A stretch of DNA of 64,000 nucleotides. It comes from Roridomyces roridus. Lineage: Eukaryota; Basidiomycota; Agaricomycetes; Agaricales; Mycenaceae. The stretch covers positions 310,001 to 374,000 of the forward strand of contig JARKIF010000034.1 in NCBI GenBank assembly GCA_029378245.1. Direction: 5' to 3'. The position numbers and the translations under genes were made by a program. This document shows positions 1-10,736 of the stretch, piece by piece. The notes under the pieces are model-generated. The model saw nothing but the letters and a program-made list of their open reading frames with translations, was not told the origin of the DNA and did not search any database. Within the stretch, counting starts at the first letter, position 1; the number at the start of each line of letters is the position of its first letter.

Positions 1-111
1 TGCGGCAAAGGCTTGCTGGGCGGCAGCTTCCCAGATATCACGAGGGTCAGAAGAAGATGCTTTATGTGAGGCCAGGACGAACCGCGTTCGCTGTTTCTCT
101 CTGCGAGCCAT
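1..111 (-). CDS. 5' end of an unrecognised gene, cut by the window edge
   Basis: An ATG at 111-109 opens a frame that stays open to base 1 and encodes about 37 residues beginning MARREKQRTRF. The N-terminus is strongly basic, followed by an Ala- and Gln-rich stretch, which could suit a nuclear protein or a mitochondrial presequence. No domain can be named from so little sequence. The rest of the gene lies to the left of the window. The start is the first ATG on this strand after the end of the neighbouring Ies4-like gene, with about 250 bp between the two. I am moderately confident that it is coding. Confidence 0.45.
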   Translation of the reverse strand, partial: MARREKQRTRFVLASHKASSSDPRDIWEAAAQQAFAA

Positions 112-362
112 TTCTTGATCGAGGTTCCCGTCCCATCGGCGCCGGGGGGCTTAATTGACATTTCAGGCGACCCAGGAGGCCCGAAGGTTCGTTTGGAATG
201 GAGCCCGAGGTTACTGGCAGAGTTCAGACGTGTAAGTAGGTTATGGCGTTTAGCGGACCAGGTCACGCTTTTGACGTAGTGTCCCTCGATCTACGTGGTG
301 ACTGTATATTTTCCATCCATTAAGCAGTACAATAACAGGGCTATACGGTAAATTGCGCAGAA
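112..362. other. intergenic, probable promoter of the partial gene
   Basis: This is a 251-bp gap between the start of the partial minus-strand gene and the stop codon of the Ies4-like gene. I see no ORF, repeat or RNA gene in it. It presumably holds the 3' UTR of the Ies4-like gene's transcript and the promoter of the partial gene. Confidence 0.4.
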
Positions 363-1724
363 CTAAGTACCAGGCGGAGCCATCATGTCTGAATCCGCTC
401 CGTCCGACGGCGGCGCAAGCATAATGTTCCTCATCTTCGAAGGCACTGTAGAACTCGCGCGGGAGGGTGCCGCAGAAACGGTCCGCGACGCGGCCTTGGT
501 CACACGCGCCTTGCTCTTTGTCGTGGCAGGAGCAGAAGTGGACGTGCTAGGCAACTTGGGCAGCGCGACGGACGACGACTTGAGCTCTCCCGCAGCGAGG
601 GCAGTCGCAAATGCAGATTCCTTCTCTCCCACCCACGAACGCACTGACCACCGACCGCCCGCAATTCCTCTGATTTCGCGATTGACTGGCCTCCAGCGGC
701 GCACCTTGGTACCAGACCGGTCGAGTGGCAGACCAGGCGCGAACCCGGTGGTGATTTTGGGAGGAGGCTGGACGGAAAAGGGCTTGGTGGGGAGCGGGTA
801 TTGCGGGAGAGCAACGTCTTGGAGATTTATGAGCGCCTCCTCGGGTAACGGCCCATTCGAGAACGGAGGGAATGTCTCTGGTGGCTCGGGGGTGTGACCC
901 TCAAAATGAGCGGTTACCGGAGACGAAGCAGCAGTAACGCTATAGCCGGCTAGAACGAATGAGCGCATGCGGCAGTCAGTTTAAGACAACCCACCTTCGC
1001 TAATAACGTCGGTCTCTTCTGGAGGAGGCATGGGATACAATGCAGCAGCAGCAGCGGCAGAGGCAGCAACGGCGGCAGCAACAGCAACATTCTTGGGCCT
1101 AGAAATAAGGGATCAATGCCACATTCATAAGAATTGAAGGAGAGCTGACTTGGGACCGGGTTTGGCACGAGGACGGGGAACGGCCGGAGGTTTTGTCGCG
1201 GCTTTCTTCTTGGGCGGCGGCTTGGAGCTGGGTCCAGGATCGAGAGGGACGATATTAAGCGGCGGGGGCACGTAACCCACATCTAGGGTTCCCATCTGGC
1301 CTACATGCTGGTGAGCTTTTGCGGCAGAAACTTCAAACCAGCTCTGGGTGGGTGCGAGATTTGTCGGCGCACCAGCTGGGATGATTTTCTCCTTGGCCTT
1401 CTTCTCTTCCTCTGCAGCAACCTTCTTCTCGCTCTTACGCGGCTTGCGCTTCGTGGCCTTTCGTTTCGCAGTCGCGTCGGTGGCAGAGGCCGCGGCAGAA
1501 GCGACTGGAGGAACGACATCAACGTCGTCGATGAGCTGATCTTCCTCGTCCTCCTCGTCGTCTGAGCGTGGGCGCTTGCGGGAAGATGAGGCCTGGGTGG
1601 GGGGCCTCGTGTCCTTTACAACGAGCTTTACTCGTCGTGGTGGAGGAGGAGGGCTAGTAGTATCGAGTATCGAGATAGCAGGTGCATCCATGTCGACATC
1701 TTGTTCTTGCTTGAGATTGTCCAT
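363..1724 (-). CDS. IES4: INO80 chromatin-remodelling complex subunit Ies4-like protein
   Basis: Three exons (1724-1150, 1098-995, 949-363) join in frame to 421 aa. The introns are 51 and 45 nt, and both acceptors end CTAG. The N-terminal third is acidic and Lys-rich (RKRPRSDDEEDEED, then KRKATKRKPRK), typical of a nuclear low-complexity protein. Splicing the first intron creates a KPGPKPK motif. Around residue 290 lies LDRSGTKVRRW, followed by WSVRSWVG. As I recall it, the fungal Ies4 domain has a KxGPKP basic motif upstream of an LDRSGKxxRxW core and a downstream W-S/T-x-x-S-W segment, so the order fits. Ies4 is a small accessory subunit of the nuclear INO80 remodeller. This copy is much longer than the yeast protein because of disordered Ala/Pro/Ser extensions. 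The gene is separated by about 130 bp from the end of the GFA gene, which is on the same strand. Confidence 0.72.
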
Positions 1725-1855
1725 CGACTGGAAGAAAGAGACTCGCTGGCCGAGACAGGGCCCAGTCAGGCCCTAAAAAGAATTGAAACATGTGAAGATT
1801 CACACTATCACATCATTGTCAAGCGATGCTTGTGGACGAAGACAAAGTAGACTAT

Positions 1856-2395
1856 TTACACCAGTTGGGCCGACTTTCCCTCGTACCCTTCCCATTTGCC
1901 CAGGCCGTCATTTACGTCCACGAGACGCGTTCCATAGTAAGTATGAGCAGTGGGCCTGACCACGTCCATATCCTTCGTCTTTCCGTCGGAATCCCGTTCC
2001 AGCTGGGAGCCCCACACGCTCCATTCCTCCGTGTTCGCATTGTACGATGCCACGCATGCCCCGCACTTGGAGCAGCGGTATCTGGTCTTGTACGGCTTCC
2101 CGTCCGTCGCATACGAGTCCATGGCAGACGCGTCTGAGGTCCATTTGAAAGCAGCATTGGGAAAGTGGATAGTCCATATAAACGCAGAGCCTAAGTAACT
2201 CGGAGGTCTGTGTCAACTCGGAATAACGAAACGTTCATACCCGTGAGTCTCTGCTCGAGAATGAGAAGGAGGAGATAGATGTTCACTGATACTCACCTGG
2301 CAACGCGTACAATGGCAGAAGGAACTCGTCGTCGGCTTCCCAGTAACCTTGTACGATACCTGACCGCAAAAGCAGGACCCTGAGTGAGACGACAT
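1856..2395 (-). CDS. GFA/CENP-V domain protein (glutathione-dependent formaldehyde-activating enzyme family)
   Basis: Exons 2395-2297, 2250-2241 and 2190-1856 give 147 aa. The middle exon is only 10 nt. It must be included to join the CHCTRCQ end of exon 1 to the GSAF start of exon 3 in frame, and together they form the family signature C-x-C-x-x-C-Q-R-L-T-G-S-A-F. Zinc-binding cysteines are visible: CFC near residue 8, CHCTRC near 27-32 and CSKCGAC near 80. The family's beta-tent fold binds structural and catalytic zinc, and founding members condense glutathione with formaldehyde. Many fungal members have no assigned substrate, so the substrate here is unknown. The start is the only ATG before the first zinc motif. 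The length is normal for a single-domain member. Confidence 0.85.
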
Positions 2396-2549
2396 GGTGG
2401 TGAAAGATCAAGTCAGGTGGCTCTGTATCATAGGCTTAGACCGGCAACGGACACAAGGATTCCGAACTCACCTCGGAATTGGAGTCGCATGCAGGACGTG
2501 TAGTGTTAAAAGTTTTCTATTGTGCAAGAGAGGACAGAAAGTATACAGG
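2396..2549. promoter_or_regulatory. intergenic, probable GFA gene promoter
   Basis: A 154-bp gap lies between the GFA start codon and the stop of the ATP synthase subunit e gene, both on the minus strand. It must hold the 3' UTR of the latter and the promoter of the former. No specific element was recognised. Confidence 0.35.
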
Positions 2550-2925
2550 CTATGCAGTCGCTTCCCATCGCGCAATGAGCTTTTCGAGGTCGAAATTGGG
2601 GTCCTCCGGATCCGTGATGAGCGCTGCAGGGAGTCAATATGAGGGTGGGCAGCAGAACGAGTAGAACGCACTGTCTGCAGTTTTGAGCGGAGCAGTCTGC
2701 TTCTTTATCCAGGCCTCCTTCGCCTGAGCTATTAAATGCTCGCGCTGGTGCTTCGCAGCGTCGATCTTGTGCAGGTCGTGCTCGGCCCGCAGCGTTCGGC
2801 GATGGTACCAGCCATAGACAACGCCGGCAAAGAGTGTGGAGTACCGGACGACCTGGAGGTGCCAGCATTCAGATCAACGGCGGAAGGACGACTTGTCGGC
2901 GCACATTAACGGTGGGCGAAGCCAT
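2550..2925 (-). CDS. TIM11: mitochondrial F1Fo-ATP synthase subunit e
   Basis: Three exons (2925-2905, 2852-2672, 2623-2550) splice to a 91-aa protein, the expected size for subunit e. The N-terminus MASPTVNVVRY is followed by a hydrophobic stretch (STLFAGVVYGWYH) that would be the single transmembrane helix in the mitochondrial inner membrane. It contains a small-residue AGVVYG segment like the GxxxG dimerisation motif of the family. The rest is a charged helix (KIDAAKHQREHL) and an acidic tail ending DLEKLIARWEATA. Subunit e is a supernumerary Fo subunit needed for dimerisation of ATP synthase and cristae shape. The exons are tiny and no single ORF covers them, so a long-ORF search would miss the gene. 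Confidence 0.88.
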
Positions 2926-3578
2926 ATCTATGCGAGTGGGGCTCAAAGAGGACACTTGGACATGAAAACGTCAACGAGGGATGGCTGAACGAGTCGCATT
3001 CGCTTACCCACAAAATTTTGGCTGAGGGAACGGAAGATCGAGGAACTCTTTTCGGCATCTGCCCGTGATCCCGGATCACCATCTTCCTTCCTTCTCCATG
3101 GCCACCAGTTGTGCATGGGCTTTCCGCGGAACTATGTTGTTTCAATTCAAATAGAGGTTCTCAGTTTCGAATAGGAATTGTAATATGCTTCACCCAGAAC
3201 AGGCACGGGCCTTTCTTCATCCAGAAACCTTGAGATCCTTTCAAGGCAGTTTCGACGCAACTTTGGTGAACCAGAACGTACGATGGAGGAGCGATTACGC
3301 GCATTCGACACCTAGGACGTCTTGCTTTACTAACCTCCACTCGCCCTGGCCTTACGGAGTGCACGCTACTGTTTTGGCAACCGATGCCACTGGCACCAAC
3401 TCGTGTTCCCTTCACGCATTTTTACTGACAGGATTCCACCCTCCACTGCGGGCCAGTCCCTTATTACCGCCGCGAGCCTAGACATTTGGTCTCCCAGCCA
3501 TTCCTCAACCCTTTCACTCGCTCGTGTTGGTGCAGACCTGGCTTCACAACAATGCTGCTTTTGTGTACAGGAATTGAG
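2926..3578. other. intergenic stretch, no gene recognised
   Basis: This 653-bp gap runs from the subunit e start to the end of the next minus-strand gene. Open frames on both strands here have no start context, splice logic or protein-like composition that I could support. The right side of the subunit e start is its likely promoter. Confidence 0.4.
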
Positions 3579-4142
3579 CTATCCACAATAGTTATGCTCA
3601 TCGTTCTCAATGGCAGCAATCACCGCAGTCTCCTTCAGGATACGACCGCGCATGGCATCTGGCACTTTTGAGCCATCAAGGATGTTTGCGGAAACTCACG
3701 AAATTGCGCCTGGGTAAGGGTTTCCTGCCATTTTTGGAGCCTTTCCCCATGAGACCGCGATAAATTGTCCAACAGCATCCTCAAGCCCGCCCTGTGTTCC
3801 TGTTCGTCTTGGAGGACCTAGCAAGATTGAGGGCATGATTTACAAGGGAATGGAATATACCCAACATCGGGGTTTTCCAGCTCCCATATGCGGATTCTCT
3901 CGTCTATTTCATCTCTGGTGGGATAAAGGCTCTGAGCCAGTATTGTAAGAGTCTTGGATGGTAGGACGAGGAAGACAGATACACACAATTAACTCATTTC
4001 TGATTCGAATTAGCTCGACCACTTCCTCTTCTGTAACTTGACCAGACTGTTTGTCCTCGCTGTTCGCTGCTGCCGTTTTTCCTTCCTCTGACATGGGGGA
4101 GGTCGCGGTTGTCGAGCTTGGGCCGGATGCTGGTATGCTCAT
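3579..4142 (-). CDS. small-protein family, paralogue 1 of 4 (unrecognised)
   Basis: Four exons (4142-3987, 3931-3866, 3817-3700, 3658-3579) give 139 aa. I do not recognise the family. The exon phases (0, 0, 1) and the motif order match three more copies at 12.7, 13.4 and 16.0 kb. The shared parts are an N-terminal Ser/Thr-rich lead, a helix like EEEVVELIRIRNEL at the exon 1 end, exon 2 with YPT...W...ENPD, exon 3 ending KWQ-x-TLTQAQ, and a short exon 4. There is no signal peptide, membrane segment or cysteine pattern. The protein looks helical and soluble. The frame is intact, so it is probably functional. Conservation of exon structure across the copies is the main evidence that the gene is real. 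Confidence 0.62.
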
Positions 4143-4772
4143 GGTGTTTAAGCTGTCTTTAACGCCTCCTGAGTCCTCGCCCAGGAGGCCTGCCTCATTG
4201 TTGAGAGGCCGGACCTTTTGGTTGCTAACTTGCTAAACTACGGCGGCAGCTTGGAACGGCTACCGCACGCGACGACAGAATTCTAAGGGCGAAAGATGTA
4301 TGTAGGCTCCCATGCGGGCAACTGGTGGCTACGAGGAAGAACATGTATCAGTGGCTGTGACCACGGCGTTTCCCTATTTAGATCACTCCTTGTCGCCGAC
4401 AGGGGGGATGTCGCTTGTTACGTCCTCCACGTCCTCTCTCTAATCACGAAAATGGAGGGGAAACTATAGAATGCAGTCGCTCTACCTACAGCTTACTCTT
4501 CCTCCTAATGACACCATCTCGCGGCTGCGCAGGTGCGTCCGCTTGCCCAACGCGTTACGCCACCGTCCCGTCGTGCTTATCCTTTGGCAGGCTGGCCGCC
4601 TCAGGGCTGGTTAAAAACCCCCGAGAGAGCGGGTGTGGCACCGGGGAATCGTATCTCGCGATGGTGGTCGGGACGCTGCGTCAGAGAAGGTTGCAGAGTG
4701 GGAAAAGGCGTGCCGTAAGGGGCTTGCTGCGGGCAAGTCCAGGCAAAGCAGTTGTGTGGATCGATTTTAGTG
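4143..4772. other. intergenic, holds a short segment shared with 12.5 kb
   Basis: No gene is recognised in this 630-bp gap. Bases about 4342-4378 (starting gtatcagtggctg) resemble 12500-12536, just downstream of paralogue 2 of the small-protein family. A long plus-strand ORF (4415-4852) has an irregular composition and overlaps the end of the F-box-like gene, so I leave it out. Confidence 0.35.
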
Positions 4773-5956
4773 CTAGTCAAGATACCAAACATCTTCATCC
4801 TCGAACTTCTCTACCAAAAGCCGCCCACTCGCATGAGCGCTCGGCATGTTGATCTGCAAGAGTGCAGTCGCCTCCTGGAAACGCTGCTCTTGATCCTTCA
4901 TCTTCATGTGGGTTATATATACATCACTGTCGGAGAGTCTCCAGGTGACCTGTGGCTGCCGAGGGTGCCTTTCGAGGGCGAGATCAAGCTGGCTCACACC
5001 GCCTGCTCCATGGGATGCTAAAGTGCGAGCTATGCCGAGGGTGATGGTGATTTGTGCAAGTACGGGACTTGCCATGATAGACGCAATGAGCCCATGCATG
5101 CAATCAGGACGCCACCCTGGCAAGTCGAATTGCACCGACTGCAGGACGGGGAAATGGTAACCCTCCATTCGCTCCTCATCCGCTAGGTGCCGAAACGTGA
5201 TGTGTTGGATTGTGGGTGACACGGCGGCAATAAACTTGCGACTCCACTCGGAATCTACAGCTACGACCAGCGTGCGCAAGTTGGCGATGTGTTGAGCCAG
5301 CTCGGGTTGGAGCAGCAATTTATATGCACTGCTGTTCGAGTCTGTATCGAGCTCGAGACGGTCGAGAATCCGTCTTTGAGGCCACGGTGTGACACCCTCC
5401 TTAACGTTGGGGTCGATGTACGAGCTCAACAAGTAAAACGTGGGGGCAGCGTCGAGACACTGGAGGAAAAGCGCTGCGGGGATATCGCTTGTATCGATGA
5501 AGCCTAGTTTGCGGAGCGGTTGTCGGGAGATGAAATCGACGAGCGCGGGTGATACTATGCGCAAAATAAAATCCTGGGAAAGATAACTGGAGACGAGGTC
5601 GCACTGGCGTACATTCCGCAGCTCCAGATGAGCTAATATTTGCCGGAGCGTCTCCAGCCTGACACCGTGCTTGTGTTGTGGAAAGTGAATTTCCAGGTGA
5701 CCGATGTACGATGCGATGTGAGGCGATGTCTCCATCAGAGCGTGTATGGCGTCGTAATTGTCGCGTTTCGGCAAGCGTCTGGCCTGGGAGGTAACATTCA
5801 GCGCCGCTTGTTGTCGGCCTGAAGCCTGACGAAGTGGAACAGGTTGCGTTGACTTGGGACACGGAAGTTTGACGCGACGAGGGAGCAGCTTTTCAGAGCA
5901 ACGATGCTCAGCTCGCAGATAATGGCGTCAATGAGTTCTTGGGGGATAGCAACCAT
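4773..5956 (-). CDS. F-box-like / leucine-rich accessory protein
   Basis: Two exons (5956-5831 and 5783-4773) give 378 aa. The intron is 47 nt and starts GTCAGG. It removes an in-frame TGA that otherwise stops the first frame after 53 codons. The N-terminus is F-box-like: IPQELIDAIICELS, then LKSCSLVASNFRVPSQRNLF. The remainder has irregular leucine-rich segments such as LRKLGFIDTSDIPAALFLQCL, as in the large F-box families of mushrooms. Such proteins usually act as substrate receptors for SCF ubiquitin ligases, but no substrate can be inferred. A paralogue lies at 29.1 kb. It shares the block reading PLR-x-x-G then IP-x-x-LFL near the middle and an ASG(K/R)L(V/L)(I/V)E-x-FED block near the C-terminus. 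Confidence 0.68.
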
Positions 5957-6236
5957 TGGCCTCGCGGTAAGCTAGGTGATGCTTTACGTAGATGGCGGAC
6001 GAGAGCGTACGGGGCGGTGGTTGTGAGATTGAAGGGCGCATCATGGGTGCGGATCAATATAACTTCCTTCCGCCCTTCGCGTCCGCTGCGGTACAACTTG
6101 GTCAGCCACTGCCGTATGGTCAGACGGTCATCCGACAACTTGCAACCAACAACAATAGCCTTTTGTTTCGCCCCTGTACAACTTCAAGCTTCAAGCCACT
6201 CCAGTAAAGCCTAGTTGTGCAAGTCTGAAGCAAGAT
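5957..6236. promoter_or_regulatory. intergenic between divergent genes
   Basis: This 280-bp gap lies between the start of the minus-strand F-box-like gene and the first plausible ATG of the plus-strand disrupted gene. It probably carries the promoter of the F-box-like gene. No defined element was recognised. Confidence 0.3.
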
Positions 6237-7112
6237 GCCCCACTGCTGCAACAATTCCAAGCTTCTGTTTTCAGTCAAACACCCACTGTACGTCTTACCC
6301 GATGTCCTTCTGGATTTCCCTCACCATTTGTTTACAGAACGAGAATGTCACACAATTCGTCGCAATGGCGATTAAGATAGCGCTAGACAGAATCAGAGTC
6401 TTTTCTGACCCGGTGGACATCATGCGACGCCTCACCCCATCCAACTCTGTCGATTTTGAGGGGAAAGGCAGCGTCCCATCGTACCTCCGCGCTCGCGACC
6501 TCCTGCACACCGCTTACATGACCTTGCTCGACTTAATGGAGGCCACCCACACAGCCCTTGCCAAATACTTCCTCTGCCTCCGCCAATCACTAGAAAACCC
6601 CGAGATACCTTGGAATGTCGCCGCTTGTCAGGAAGCCTTGGAGGCTTTTGCCGACTGCGGAGGATAGTGGAGGAGTGCATCCTCGACGCTCTTCGCTGCT
6701 GGATCATGCTGCCACAGATTTATTCCATTATCTCTCCAGCAAGTTCGAATATTTAGGGTGCATACTACTCCGTTCCTTCGCCCGCGACTTCGGCTTCATG
6801 AGACGTCAGCGGGTGCGCGCCGAGTTTTCCTCTTTGCACACGAGGGCCAAAGAGAATCTTCACCTTCTCGACGAGAATTACAAGACACTGGAGCAGAAGA
6901 TGGGCCAGATCGTCGTCATCGACGAGAATATCCCGGCCACCATGCATCCAGACCTCAACATCGGTCTTGACGCACTACTGTGGGCGGAAAAGGTGTTTGA
7001 AGATGTTGATTTGGGTTTGAACAAGTCTCGGAGTTGGCAGAAGGAGGGATTATCGACCAAGTCGAGGTCCGTTGTCTCCCGGTTGCTCCGCGGGGACCGC
7101 AGGCGCCAATAA
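6237..7112 (+). pseudogene. disrupted helical-protein gene, reading frame broken at about 6.65-6.74 kb
   Basis: Protein-like sequence occurs in three successive frames without credible introns between them. Frame one (about 6352-6660) reads through MAIKIALDRIRVF to QEALEAF. The next frame holds RRIVEECILDALRCW. The last (about 6740-7112) reads from RSFARDFGFMRRQRV to a basic tail ending RGDRRRQ. The pieces look like one amphipathic helical protein of 200-250 aa split by two frameshifts near 6650-6740. A short intron ending TTTACAG at about 6351 could precede the first block. No family was recognised. Alternatives are an unusual splice pattern or consensus errors. I favour a decaying gene because neighbouring accessory genes show similar damage. 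Confidence 0.4.
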
Positions 7113-7660
7113 ATCGCAGGTTCTGCCACACCAGCTGAGCTGGATTCAGAGACGTCATCGGTTGGCGTGCTCTTCGCTCAATCGACTCACCTGGAGTCGA
7201 TTTTGTCTGCAGCACGAGGGAGACACGCGACGCATTGGAGGCTCACACAGGTGAGGCAGGTTCCACGCTTCACTTAGAACTTACTGAAGCACGTCTCGTG
7301 TGGCTCAGGTACACAATCGACACTCTGGCGCTTGGGGAGCATCGTAGACATGAATCCAGTCAGAGACGCGTTGGACACCAACAAGTCGCGTTCACGTCAA
7401 CAAATGTGCAAATGATCCGGTTCGGGCGCCGGCTCTCTCTTCATCTTGTCGCCCCTCGAATCCACACCCAGGCCTTTTTGTCAGTAAACACAACGTAGCT
7501 CTCAAGTCAGCAATCGCGTTGCCTCTCTCGGTCTCTGTTTCCTCCCCGTTGATAGCAGCTGTGGTGTTTAGAAAGGTGCGTTCCTTGCATTGTGCGACGT
7601 GCTCATAGTAACGATTGTATCAAGTCTAGTAGTCATTGAATCCAATTTATTCACAAAAAC
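7113..7660. other. intergenic stretch, nothing recognised
   Basis: No supported gene was found in this 548-bp interval. Short ORFs on both strands have no consistent codon use or splice structure. Confidence 0.4.
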
Positions 7661-7700
7661 ATGGACTATTATACGTCGAAGAGAAAGAAGAACAAACCCT

Positions 7701-8860
7701 GCGATATTAACGTGCTATTGGTCGACCCGAAGGTCTTAAGCCTGGAGGCCCACGACAAGGGTGCACGAGGGTTGCGAACCCACCCCCAGGAAAATCCTCG
7801 ACAGCCCCCCGGTCTGCGTCAACTACATCGTCGTCAGTCAAAGCATACTGGAAGAAGATGGTGGAAGACATACCGGAAGGCCAGCCACGACCCGCTAGGT
7901 TTGAGGGAGGGGCATGGGTAGGGTGTCCGGGTTTGTCACCGCGCTCAAATCGCGCCACCTGCACCTCTGGCGTGAGCTACGATGGACCTCCCGGTGGTCA
8001 CCGTCTGTGCTCTGTTGCGGCGTCAGTCAGACTAGTCGATGATAGCGAGCAAAGGACGCACCGTATGGCCTGCCGTGGCCCGCCAGTTCGAGGGAAGGGG
8101 CATGGGTAGGGTGTCCGGGCTTGTCACCGCGCTCAAATCGCGCCACCACCTTCACTTCGGGCAGTTTGTGCGACGAAGGCCTCCCGGTAGCCGACGCTAT
8201 ACGCCATTGTTTCAGGGGGGAAAGCAACACAACACGAAAGCAAAACGAAAGCAAGGTCTTGAGGTCTGTGGAGAACGGTCTTGGCGACGGCCAGCCTGCA
8301 AAGAATCAGCTCGACGGAACGGACGCAAGCGGACGCACCTTGACTGCGAGATTAACGTGCTATTGGTCGACTCGAAGGTCTCAAGCCTGGGGGCCCACGA
8401 CAAGGGTGCACGAGGGTTGCGAACCCACCCCCAGGAACCGCCTCGACAGCCCCGCCCCGTGTCTGTGTCTGCATCGTCGTCGTCAGCCATGGTCCCAAGA
8501 GAATGGAGGACGTACCATTAGCGTCTGGTGGTAGGCGGTTGGCGAGGGATGGGGCATTAGGTGGTCTGGGCTTGTCCACCGTCACGTCATGCTCACTTCC
8601 CCGTTTCCGAGGTTGCGTTGGCTCTTGCGTGCGACCACCACCCCTCTGGCCGCGAGCCTGCGTGGCTCCCAGTGCACCACGCAGCGCTCCTGTTGGGGGG
8701 AGTATGATACCAGGTTCGGGCAGCTGTGAAAACAAAACGAAAGCAATGCGAAAGCGACGTCAGTATCCCGGGGTCTTGAGGTCTGTGGACAACGCTCTTG
8801 ACGACGGCCAGCCTGCAAAATATCAGCTCGACGGTGCAGGAGCAGGCGGACGTACCTCGC
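7701..8860. repeat. mosaic of three interleaved duplicated blocks
   Basis: Three sequence blocks recur. Block A is at 7701-7813 and 8345-8458. Block B is at 7877-7975 and 8061-8160, with a weaker third copy near 8540-8610. Block C is at 8225-8345 and 8730-8860. The order is A-B-B-C-A-B-C, so units were duplicated and partly lost. On the minus strand block C carries an intron-like GT(A/G)CGTCC donor and a TTTGCAG acceptor in both copies. Block B reads RFERGDKPGHPTHAP in both main copies. These are probably remains of an internally repeated or tandemly duplicated gene, but I could not build a continuous frame. A non-coding tandem repeat is the alternative. Confidence 0.6.
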
Positions 8861-8965
8861 CACTGTCCTCGTCGGCGTTGAAGATGCTTGAGGGAGGACG
8901 GTGGTGGGAGAGACGAGGCTGGGAATTAGAGGTCGGGCATCATTTCTTATATACATTTCTTTCCA

Positions 8966-9268
8966 TTCTACGCTATCTTGAGATGGCGGATGTAATTTTC
9001 TATCCGCACCGATCGAAAACGTTAACTTTGGAATAAATCCGCTGTAGAGGACGTTTGGCCCATAGCGAGGACGCGGAAAAAAACGCAGAAAGACGCAGAA
9101 CTACGTGTTGAGTGATACATCAACGCGACTTGGTCCCAGCTTGGCAGGAAGATGCGCTAATGCGACTTTGATGCTCTCCATACTTGTTCCAATCGCAACG
9201 TCTCAAGATAGCGCCAACATATAAAAGCCAGCCCAGCCAAACGACTCCCCTCATCTTTACCCAGAACC
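8966..9268. promoter_or_regulatory. intergenic, probable promoter of the next gene
   Basis: This 303-bp stretch precedes the 9269 start. An AT-rich stretch at about 9218-9226 (catataaaag) lies 40-50 bp before the ATG and could act as a TATA-like element. Nothing else was recognised. Confidence 0.3.
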
Positions 9269-10736
9269 ATGACCACCACCAACCTCCTCCTCGTCTTTAT
9301 CGCCTTCCTGGCTGGGCAGCTGTTCAACGCTGTCTGCTCCGGCCTTGCCCACCCCCAGGCCGTCAACAGCGCCCTTGCTGCACCTGACGGGTGGTCTCTC
9401 TCGTCCGTTATTGTTCTCGTCGTCGTTGTTCTTTTGGTCCACGACTTGGCCATCGTCTGGTGGCTCTTCAGCACCCGTCGTAACAAGAAGTCTTCAAGTC
9501 CATCGACTACTCTCCTCCTCCCCTGCCGTCTACCTCTCCTCCTCCTTCCGCCAAAGCCGCTCTTGCTTCTCCCGCCGCCAGCTGATCCAAACCCGCGTCT
9601 GGTCATTCGCCTCTCAATTCCACGGTGGATGATATCGCTGCGGGTTTACTTTGGTATGTTAACTTTCATTGCGTTGTTCAGTACTGATGCTTTGCATGCA
9701 GCTCCTCTCCCTCAACGTGCTCTCATGGCGCATCAAGGCAATTGGCTCGTCGTCGGCATCGTATGGCAGGCTCTTGCTGCTATCAAGGCATCAAGGCCCG
9801 AACTTGTCAAGTACGAACACGGTCTACGGCTAGTGATGAAGACTGTTATCCCTCGGCCCCTTGGTTTGAGAGGCGTGTATCGTGGTCGGGGTATGCTTTC
9901 TCACTTGCAGCTTCTGTCCGTACTAACACGCGTCCTTACAGTCGTTCGTCTTCCGCGTGTTCTCTTGGCACAGCAAGACCTCCTTCACATTGTTGGTGGT
10001 GCTCTCGCAATCATCAAGGCCTCCAAGGTCAAGGCTCTACCTGGAATGCATCAAGAGGACTCTGCTACGCTCGTCGACGAGAGCCTGGACGACAAGAAGT
10101 CCATCTACAAGTCACCGTCGACGTCTCGGCCTTCCCACTTGGCGCTCGTCGGCCATCTAGCGGCAGCTGCAATGTCCCGCAAAGCGGCCAAGCAAGTAAT
10201 CCAGCAAGAATCCTTCACTAAGCCCGAGGAGATCAACGACAAGGTGCTGCCATCTCCGACTATTCAAGAGGAGGCTTATCCCGACGTCCCACCGCCTCGC
10301 CCATCGCTGGTCTCCTTATTGGAGCGCATCCCGATAGAAATGTTGCGTCAGAGATTCAGCAAATCAAGGTTCAGGCCCCAGGAGCCCGAGGCGTCGCATG
10401 CTTTCATTGAGGAAGTCGAGGAGGAGCACGATGACCAGGAGTCGCTGTCGGGTGACAGCGACGATGCAGGGCTCTTCTCATATGAAGCCTTTGCTGATGA
10501 CCTTGACACCCGGGCATTGTTTGATAGACCCAGTGGGCCGTGCCTGCCCAAGTTCGGTATGTCCTTCTCCTCGTCATTCCTTGCCTGTGTCTTACCATTC
10601 CTCAACAGATATAAGCCGACCCCCGTCGCTCTCAAACATTGCAGCTCGCTTTGACAACTGCATGCCCTCTGCTCCGCGCCCTTCGCGTGCCGCGATACTG
10701 GCTGGTCTCCGCCACCCGGCGTCGACTTGCTCATAA
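9269..10736 (+). CDS. predicted membrane protein, unrecognised, 438 aa
   Basis: Four exons (9269-9653, 9702-9890, 9942-10556, 10609-10736) give 438 aa. The first two introns are 48 and 51 nt, multiples of three without stops, so the unspliced frame also stays open. The second contains a textbook TACTAAC branch site. The third is 52 nt and must be removed to reach the tail. The N-terminus has two hydrophobic segments, LLLVFIAFLAG (residues 5-20, signal peptide or anchor) and VIVLVVVVLLVHDLAIVWWLF (about 48-68). Further along there is a Leu/Pro-rich part, a duplicated AIKAS/IIKAS segment and an acidic Ser/Glu-rich domain. No family was recognised. Frame use is least certain between 9500 and 9650, where a second frame is also protein-like. 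Confidence 0.6.

Noticed and set aside
4415..4852. 145-codon plus-strand ORF
   Set aside because: It overlaps the end of the well-supported F-box-like gene on the other strand. It has irregular composition and no start or splice context.
7780..8440. Possible tRNA-like B-box (GGGTTGCGAACCC) in the mosaic repeat
   Set aside because: The sequence does not fit the tRNA T-arm consensus, and no cloverleaf with an acceptor stem can be drawn around it.
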